26,019 nt of DNA from positions 1-26,019 of the forward strand of contig CAKTMQ010000009.1 in the NCBI GenBank assembly GCA_934573945.1. Direction: 5' to 3'. Position numbers and translations under genes: made by a program. Below the pieces are notes generated by a model. It was not told the DNA's origin, searched no databases, and saw only the letters and a program-made list of their open reading frames with translations. Positions 22,352-26,019 of the stretch are shown here, piece by piece (the stretch's first letter is position 1; every line of letters begins with the position of its first letter). This DNA comes from an uncultured Oscillospiraceae bacterium. Its GTDB lineage: Bacteria; Bacillota; Clostridia; Oscillospirales; Oscillospiraceae.

Positions 22352-22525
22352 TCTCATCTCCTCTATTTTTCCGTTATGAAAACGGATGACGCAGGTGTGC
22401 TTGCACTTCGGGCAGAACAGTGGGAAGTCCTCCAGCACCGTATGCGGTCGTATCTGCGTTCTGGTTTTGCCGCCGCATTTGGGACAGCAAAGCCACTCCA
22501 TGTTCGATTTTGGACTTTCGGCCAT
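22337..22525 (-). CDS. Cysteine-rich KTR domain protein
   Basis: A 62-residue zinc-knuckle protein: CCPKCGGKTRTQIRPHTVLE then FPLFCPKCKHTCVIRF. This is the 'cysteine-rich KTR' family, usually carried on conjugative transposons and beside TetR regulators; function unknown. The usual C terminus continues PDAQTQCR; here a TAG replaces the Gln codon so the protein ends at PDA. The ATG at 22525 has GAGG 8 nt upstream; starts 6 or 9 nt earlier are possible. It lies 15 nt after the TetR gene. Confidence 0.85.
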   Translation of the reverse strand: MAESPKSNMEWLCCPKCGGKTRTQIRPHTVLEDFPLFCPKCKHTCVIRFHNGKIEEMRMPDA

Positions 22526-22540
22526 GCTCATCACCTCGGT

Positions 22541-23164
22541 TCATTCACCGATCAGGGTGCGAAAGGCCGCATCGCGGTCAAAGGTACCGGCGGCAAAGCC
22601 GGGGATCTCCTTGATAGACTTGCAGACGCTGACGCTGAAGCCGGTCAGGATCCGGCCGATCTCACGGTCGGTATACGGGCAGTCCCCCGTCACGATCAGC
22701 GTGGACAGGCTATGCACCACCAACCACAAATCACGGAAATAGAGGTCTGCTTCCTCGGCGGTGATATGGTAGACATCCATCAGCGTCGGGCGGACAAGCG
22801 CCTGCAAATGCTGCATGGACTTCATGGCACTGCACTCCTTCTCCTGCGACCGGGTCAAAAACAGGAAGCGATAAAGCTCCGGCTCCTCCCGTGCGAACCG
22901 AATATACTGCATTCCCACACCGAAAAACGGTATTTTCTCTTTCAGTCCCGCATCTGCGTAACCGTCGTATACCCGCACCGCGGCAGCATAGACCTCCCGC
23001 TTGACGCCATCCATGGAACCAAAACCGGTAAAGACCGGCTGTGTGGAGGTACCCAGCTCAACTGCCATGGTTTTGGCAGTCAGACCGTCTATTCCTTTTG
23101 CCCGCACGACCCGCAGGGCAGCCTCTATCATTTCTTCTCTCGTGAATTTGTTCTTCGGCGCCAT
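22541..23164 (-). CDS. TetR/AcrR-family transcriptional repressor
   Basis: A 207-residue repressor with an N-terminal helix-turn-helix: FTREEMIEAALRVVRAKGID (about residues 6-25) and LTAKTMAVELGTSTQPVF. The larger C-terminal ligand domain is of unknown specificity. GGAAGG lies 9 nt before the ATG at 23164. A palindrome over its own -10 box argues for autoregulation. The only other gene it is clearly transcribed with is the KTR gene, so its natural target may be lost or elsewhere. Confidence 0.9.
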   Translation of the reverse strand: MAPKNKFTREEMIEAALRVVRAKGIDGLTAKTMAVELGTSTQPVFTGFGSMDGVKREVYAAAVRVYDGYADAGLKEKIPFFGVGMQYIRFAREEPELYRFLFLTRSQEKECSAMKSMQHLQALVRPTLMDVYHITAEEADLYFRDLWLVVHSLSTLIVTGDCPYTDREIGRILTGFSVSVCKSIKEIPGFAAGTFDRDAAFRTLIGE

Positions 23165-23209
23165 CGTTCGCATCCTTCCGCAGAAAATCAGCCATTACAT
23201 ATCGCACGT

Positions 23210-23250
23210 TGTATATTGTTCATTATACACGAGCGCCATATCCTTGTCAA
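23210..23250 (-). promoter_or_regulatory. tetR promoter with operator
   Basis: Consensus -35 TTGACA (23245-23250), 17-nt spacer and -10 TATAAT (23222-23227) on the minus strand. The palindrome TGTATA-N8-TATACA (23210-23229) overlaps the -10 and start site. Confidence 0.85.
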
Positions 23251-23271
23251 GCAGTCCGCAGCAGACTTTCG

Positions 23272-23315
23272 AAAAAGACACAGAGCCATACCGTGCCGTA
23301 AAGCCCTGTGTCTTT
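23272..23315 (-). terminator. Terminator of the lipoprotein gene
   Basis: AAAGACACAG (23274-23283) and CTGTGTCTTT (23306-23315) pair around a 22-nt loop, with TTTTT on the minus side. Confidence 0.8.
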
Positions 23316-23338
23316 CAGGATAATTTTATACCGCGCCT

Positions 23339-24175
23339 TTACCGCTGCCCGGCCGCCTGCATGATGGCCTCCACCGGCTCTATCGGCTCACTGTCCCAGG
23401 TGATCTCCACATCCGCACATCCGGCGCTGTCCAGCATATCCCGCGCCTCATCAGTCAGCAGTTTCTGGTAGGCACTGTCCACAAGCGCCAGCTTTTGCAG
23501 GCAGTCCGCCAGCTCATCGTTTTTTGCCGCCAGCCAAGTGAATGCGGCATCGCTGATCTCGTCCGCGCCAAGGCCGGTATCCATACCCCACTTGATCAGC
23601 TCGACAGCCGCCTGTACAGCCGACAGCGAGGAACCGGACGTACCGATCCTCACCTCCGTGTCGATCTCATCCAAAATGGGCAGCGTCAGCACCGGCTGCA
23701 CATCGGCAGGCGCATCGGCCGCATCAGAGGTGGCACAGGTCACGCCATCCTCAGCGATGGTCACGTACAGCTTCTCCTGCGCGGCATCATAGAGGAAAGA
23801 CGCTTCGCCCAACAGCTCATCATCCGCGCCCCGTGCCCCGATGGTAAAGAGAACGGAACGGTTCTCCTCCCGGGAAAGCTGCGCCATATCGTCACCCATA
23901 AAGAGCCACTCACCAGCCTTCAATGCAGAGCCGTCCGCGTTTTCACACGCCTTTGAGAAGCTGCCGCCATGCAGATAAACAGAGCTGACATCGTCGCGCT
24001 CCAGCTTGACATATACGCCGTATTCCCCGGTATCTGCAGGGACGTCATTTGTCCCGGTCGCCGCAGGTGTGTTATTTTCCGATTCTGTCAGGCTGGTGCA
24101 GCCGGTCATAAAGACAGTCAGCAGCAATACCGCTGCAGCCAGCAGCGCCGTCATTGATCTCTTGTTGTTTTTCAT
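23339..24175 (-). CDS. Uncharacterised lipoprotein
   Basis: A 278-residue protein with a signal peptide and lipobox MTGC (Cys26), then a Thr/Asn/Asp-rich linker and a mixed domain with no motif I recognise. Segments such as GVYVKLERDDVSSVYLHGGS and GEWLFMGDDMAQLSRE suggest a beta-rich first half; the second half is helical (VQAAVELIKWGMDTGLGADE). AGGAGG precedes the ATG. It is anchored outside the cytoplasmic membrane. It follows the small membrane protein at 24259-24513 and ends at its own terminator. Confidence 0.8.
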   Translation of the reverse strand: MKNNKRSMTALLAAAVLLLTVFMTGCTSLTESENNTPAATGTNDVPADTGEYGVYVKLERDDVSSVYLHGGSFSKACENADGSALKAGEWLFMGDDMAQLSREENRSVLFTIGARGADDELLGEASFLYDAAQEKLYVTIAEDGVTCATSDAADAPADVQPVLTLPILDEIDTEVRIGTSGSSLSAVQAAVELIKWGMDTGLGADEISDAAFTWLAAKNDELADCLQKLALVDSAYQKLLTDEARDMLDSAGCADVEITWDSEPIEPVEAIMQAAGQR

Positions 24176-24233
24176 ATGTCCTCCTGTAAAAATCGCTATT
24201 GTTGGGAACCTCGGGATGGATCACGCTGTACAT
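24072..24233 (-). CDS. Possible small ORF overlapping the lipoprotein start
   Basis: A 53-codon frame beginning MYSVIHPEVPNNSDFYRRTY with the strong ribosome site AAAGGAGGG 4 nt before its ATG. It runs out of frame through the first 104 nt of the lipoprotein gene and ends in TAA. The ribosome site is better than expected by chance, so it may be a leader peptide that couples translation. The downstream part, being an alternative frame of the signal peptide, is unlikely to encode a conserved protein. Confidence 0.3.
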   Translation of the reverse strand: MYSVIHPEVPNNSDFYRRTYEKQQEINDGAAGCSGIAADCLYDRLHQPDRIGK

Positions 24234-24258
24234 GATCCCTCCTTTCGGAACCGCGCTT

Positions 24259-24513
24259 TCAATCGGCCGTCGAAATGCAAAGGCTTCCTTTCGCGTGCCG
24301 TGCTTCTACTACGACAGTGTTGTTCCCCAGTGCCGTGCCGAAGCACATTCCGAGACACATTCCCAGACAAATACCCTCCATACTGTAGTCGCTTTCCCGC
24401 CTTTTGCCTTTCTTTTTCTCTGCCGCACCGCGGACAGCAAGGATGACCAGCAGCGATCCCATCGCCGCCCACGGTGCAGCTGCCCGCATAAAATCCAAAA
24501 TCTGATGCATCAT
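24259..24513 (-). CDS. Small membrane protein with glycine-rich segment
   Basis: An 84-residue protein. Residues about 11-26 (AAAPWAAMGSLLVILAVR) form a transmembrane segment, followed by the basic stretch EKKKGKRRE and a second hydrophobic, glycine-zipper-like part EGICLGMCLGMCFGTALG. AGGAGG lies 4-7 nt before tandem ATGs at 24513/24510. The family is not one I can name. It could be an accessory of the lipoprotein gene that follows (inference from order only). Confidence 0.65.
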   Translation of the reverse strand: MMHQILDFMRAAAPWAAMGSLLVILAVRGAAEKKKGKRRESDYSMEGICLGMCLGMCFGTALGNNTVVVEARHAKGSLCISTAD

Positions 24514-24628
24514 GGTTCCTCCTGTATCACCATTGATCCCAAAATCACACCTCCGTCGGAAGCAAGTCCTCCCGCCGCATCGCCAGATGCTCCGTTCGCC
24601 GTATATACCTCCTCTGTCACTTTCCTTG

Positions 24629-24668
24629 AAAAACGCAGCGCAAACCCTTTTCCCGGTCTGCACTGCGT
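24629..24668 (-). terminator. KTR-type terminator, orphan copy
   Basis: A 14-bp stem (24633-24646 with 24655-24668, with two G-T pairs) and TTTT on the minus strand. It lies immediately after a stretch coding PDAQTQCR, the usual end of KTR proteins, but no KTR gene body precedes it. Confidence 0.75.
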
Positions 24669-24683
24669 CTGAGCGTCTGGCAT
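24658..24683. repeat. KTR 3'-end repeat, copy 2
   Basis: 26 bp matching 22326-22351 at 25 of 26 positions, in direct orientation 2.3 kb away. This copy keeps the Gln codon. The sequence between 24684 and 24808 has no recognisable gene. Confidence 0.85.
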
Positions 24684-24808
24684 ATTGACTTGTTGTGTTT
24701 TCTCGTTCTGCCGCCGCATCCGGGAGCCGGAGATCACCCTGACAGCTCCGTCAATGTCACCGGCTGCACGGCGTTGTACATCTGCATTCGTATGGGCAGA
24801 AGCAGATC

Positions 24809-24869
24809 GCACAATACACATTGAGTGATGTGTATTGTGCATTCTACTTCAAAACAATGCGTTTGTCAA
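24809..24869 (-). promoter_or_regulatory. Strong promoter with perfect palindromic operator, no intact gene
   Basis: On the minus strand, -35 TTGACA (24864-24869), 17-nt spacer and -10 TAGAAT (24841-24846). Directly after it is a perfect palindrome with 13-bp arms, GCACAATACACAT-N6-ATGTGTATTGTGC (24809-24840), over the expected start site, as in TetR-type control. What follows is about 125 nt of short, unrecognised frames and then the KTR terminator. Confidence 0.8.
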
Positions 24870-24928
24870 TAGGAAATTCCACTTTCCCACAGTGACTTTC
24901 CCGCAGCGCAGCATCCGGAGCAGCCACA

Positions 24929-25251
24929 TCACTTCGTTTCTCCCTCTGTGGAGATTTTGATCACGCCCGCCGCTTTCGCGCCGTTGTTCCAAATAGAGTG
25001 CGGGGTCATCCCTTCACAAATACCGCCTGATCCTTGCCGGCAATGATCTCTCTGTCTCCGGTAACGATCCGCACTTCACCGTCAACGATGACAAAAATGT
25101 GATCATCGCTATGGGTGTGGTTGTTTTCGGGACCGCCGCCGTTCTCCTCAATATAAGCGATGGCGCCCCACTGGATCTTTCCCATCTCAGAAAACAGCTT
25201 TTTGGCCAGAAAGCCCTTGTGGCCTTCCGGGGTAATAAACGTATGATCCAT
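24929..25251 (-). pseudogene. Small cupin-domain protein, frameshifted
   Basis: From the ATG at 25251 (AAGGAGG 7 nt upstream) the frame encodes MDHTFITPEGHKGFLAKKLF and a cupin core with the metal motif NNHTHSDDHIFVIVDGEV and TGDREIIAGKDQAVFVKG, then stops at 25006. The next frame continues MTPHSIWNNGAKAAGVIKIS to a stop at 24929, which is the expected end of such cupins. Loss of one G in the GGG run at 25010-25012 explains the break. Without it the protein would be about 107 residues. It may be a real mutation or a base-calling error. Confidence 0.82.
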
Positions 25252-25332
25252 ATATCTTCCTCCTTCGTATGATCCCTTTTTCTCTTTGCAAGGCCGCAAA
25301 CGCCTGGTTCATTTGGCCGACCCGCGTCCCTG

Positions 25333-25446
25333 CTATTTTGCGTCGTTTCTCTTTTGGAAGTTCACCGCTCCGGCACCAAGCAGCGCCGCATAGAGCCACC
25401 ATTTCATAAAAGCAAATATGCAGCCCGCAAGCAGCATCAACACACC
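25333..25446 (-). pseudogene. C-terminal fragment of a small membrane protein
   Basis: The frame reads GVLMLLAGCIFAFMKWWLYA then ALLGAGAVNFQKRNDAK and stops at 25333. The hydrophobic segment with a polar tail looks like the end of a membrane protein; homology appears to begin near 25446, where an unrelated gene fragment on the other strand starts. No ribosome site is evident. Between this fragment and the cupin start (25252-25332) nothing else is recognised. Confidence 0.45.
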
Positions 25447-25908
25447 TTGAAAATGGCAGAATTGCGGGCGACTTCACACCGGAGCAGTTTACGGCGCTAT
25501 CCACAGAAAAACGGCAGAAGATGGGGCTGCGGGCAATCGACCTGTATGAGGAAAAGCCGTTATGTGCTGCTGCGCCGAAACAGCCGTCGGTGCTTGAGCT
25601 TAAAAATGCGTCGTCGTCTTTCAAAAAACAGCCCGTTCTGAGCGACATCTCCCTGCAGGCCGCGCCCGGCGACAGCATTGCGGTGGCCGGCCACAACGGT
25701 GCGGGCAAAACCACCTTCTCCCGCGCCCTCTGCGGCCTGCACCGGGAAACGACCGGCTCATACCTATGGAACGGCAAGCCGCAGAAGCCGAAGGAGCGCA
25801 TGGAGCGCGCCTATATGGTCATACAGGATGTGAACTACCAGCTTTTTGCCGAAAGCGCGGCCGCCGAGTGCACCTTCGGCATCAAACACCCCGACACGGC
25901 GCTGGCGG
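25446..25908 (+). pseudogene. ECF-type ABC ATPase fragment, both ends missing
   Basis: In one frame the sequence reads LENGRIAGDFTPEQFTALS (end of a first ATPase domain), then VLELKNASSSFKKQPVLSDI, Walker A AGHNGAGKTTFSRAL, a VIQDVNYQLFAESAAAECTF Q-loop region and GIKHPD. This matches the tandem-domain EcfA-type ATPases of energy-coupling factor transporters. The first domain is missing upstream (a stop lies at 25407), and after GIKHPD the signature LSGGQ and Walker B are absent; the sequence changes to something unrelated near 25905. It cannot make a functional ATPase. Confidence 0.82.
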
Positions 25909-26019
25909 AAGGGGCAGCAGTATTTCTGCCGGATTCCCCCTCTGCCATCGGTGGTCTTGCCATCCTTGTGCATAGTCAGCCCGGCCTCGCAGACCGGATT
26001 ACCGTCAGAAAGTGCCTTT
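25906..26019 (-). mobile_element. Probable transposase fragment at window end
   Basis: The minus-strand frame from the window edge reads GNPVCEAGLTMHKDGKTTDG then RGGIRQKYCCPFRQ. The pattern C-x-A-G-x-x-M...R-x-K-Y-x-C-P resembles the zinc-binding linker of IS1182-like transposases. The N-terminal part would lie beyond the window and the C-terminal part is absent, replaced by the ECF ATPase fragment. The call is from pattern memory only. Confidence 0.5.

Noticed and set aside
24541..24655. Short GTG-start frame ending in an ATGA overlap with the small membrane protein
   Set aside because: No ribosome site at a usable distance and no recognisable product; the overlap alone is weak support.
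25187..25801. 204-codon minus-strand frame at the right edge
   Set aside because: Its first half is antisense to the ECF ATPase fragment and its second half overlaps the membrane fragment and cupin in another frame.
1..26019. tRNA genes, phage attachment sites or replication origin
   Set aside because: I looked for tRNA-like cloverleaf ends, phage integrase contexts and iteron clusters and found none I could support by eye; a dedicated scan would be decisive.

Overview
The window looks like a chromosome segment from a spore-forming, GC-rich gut Firmicute, most likely Clostridia/Oscillospirales. The evidence is sporulation genes (a 24-residue SpoVM, a SPOCS/LysM coat-type protein, SpoVAF), several TasA/SipW-type secreted proteins, an ECF S component, an EFR1 ferredoxin, a bacterial type A RNase P RNA and a cysteine-rich KTR protein of the kind carried by Firmicute conjugative elements. 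This taxonomic call is inference from gene content; no rRNA or other marker is present.

Layout. 1-1311: a TasA-like secreted protein (+), cut at the window start. 1450-3309: a minus-strand sporulation cluster (small membrane protein, spoVM, SPOCS-LysM). 3429-3995: two small + genes (zinc ribbon, one-TM protein). 4011-6395: a polar amino acid ABC transporter (-) whose binding protein has its two lobes encoded in swapped order, an apparent natural circular permutation. 6489-7046: repeat-like intergenic DNA. 7050-7474: rnpB (-) with terminator and promoter. 7600-8461: a Vat/CatB-like acetyltransferase (+). 8614-13161: a five-gene minus-strand operon for a TasA-like surface fibre system with its own SipW-type signal peptidase, a protein with a C-terminal SPRTG sorting signal and a protein with a long Asp-Pro repeat stalk. 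13278-14569: ECF S component overlapping a uridine-kinase-like P-loop kinase (+). 14569-15969: spoVAF (-).

16051-18650 is a tightly overlapping minus-strand operon (HxlR regulator, alpha/beta hydrolase, peptide deformylase, EFR1 flavodoxin-ferredoxin). The deformylase is split by a 275-bp MITE with perfect 26-bp inverted termini and a 3-bp target duplication. Divergent from it, 18705-21214 holds an MBL-like protein, a zinc macrodomain ADP-ribosyl hydrolase and a class M sirtuin, that is, a reversible protein ADP-ribosylation pair, but without the lipoylated GcvH-L target and LplA2 ligase usually beside it.

21132-26019 is a decaying accessory region: a truncated flavodoxin reductase, DUF3795 protein, KTR plus TetR with operator, a lipoprotein, a glycine-rich small membrane protein, a promoter/operator with no intact gene behind it, a second copy of the KTR 3' end, a frameshifted cupin, and abutting fragments of a membrane protein, an ECF ATPase and a probable transposase.

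The most unusual item is the permuted binding protein at 5571-6395. The best documented evolutionary event is the MITE insertion at 17046-17320.
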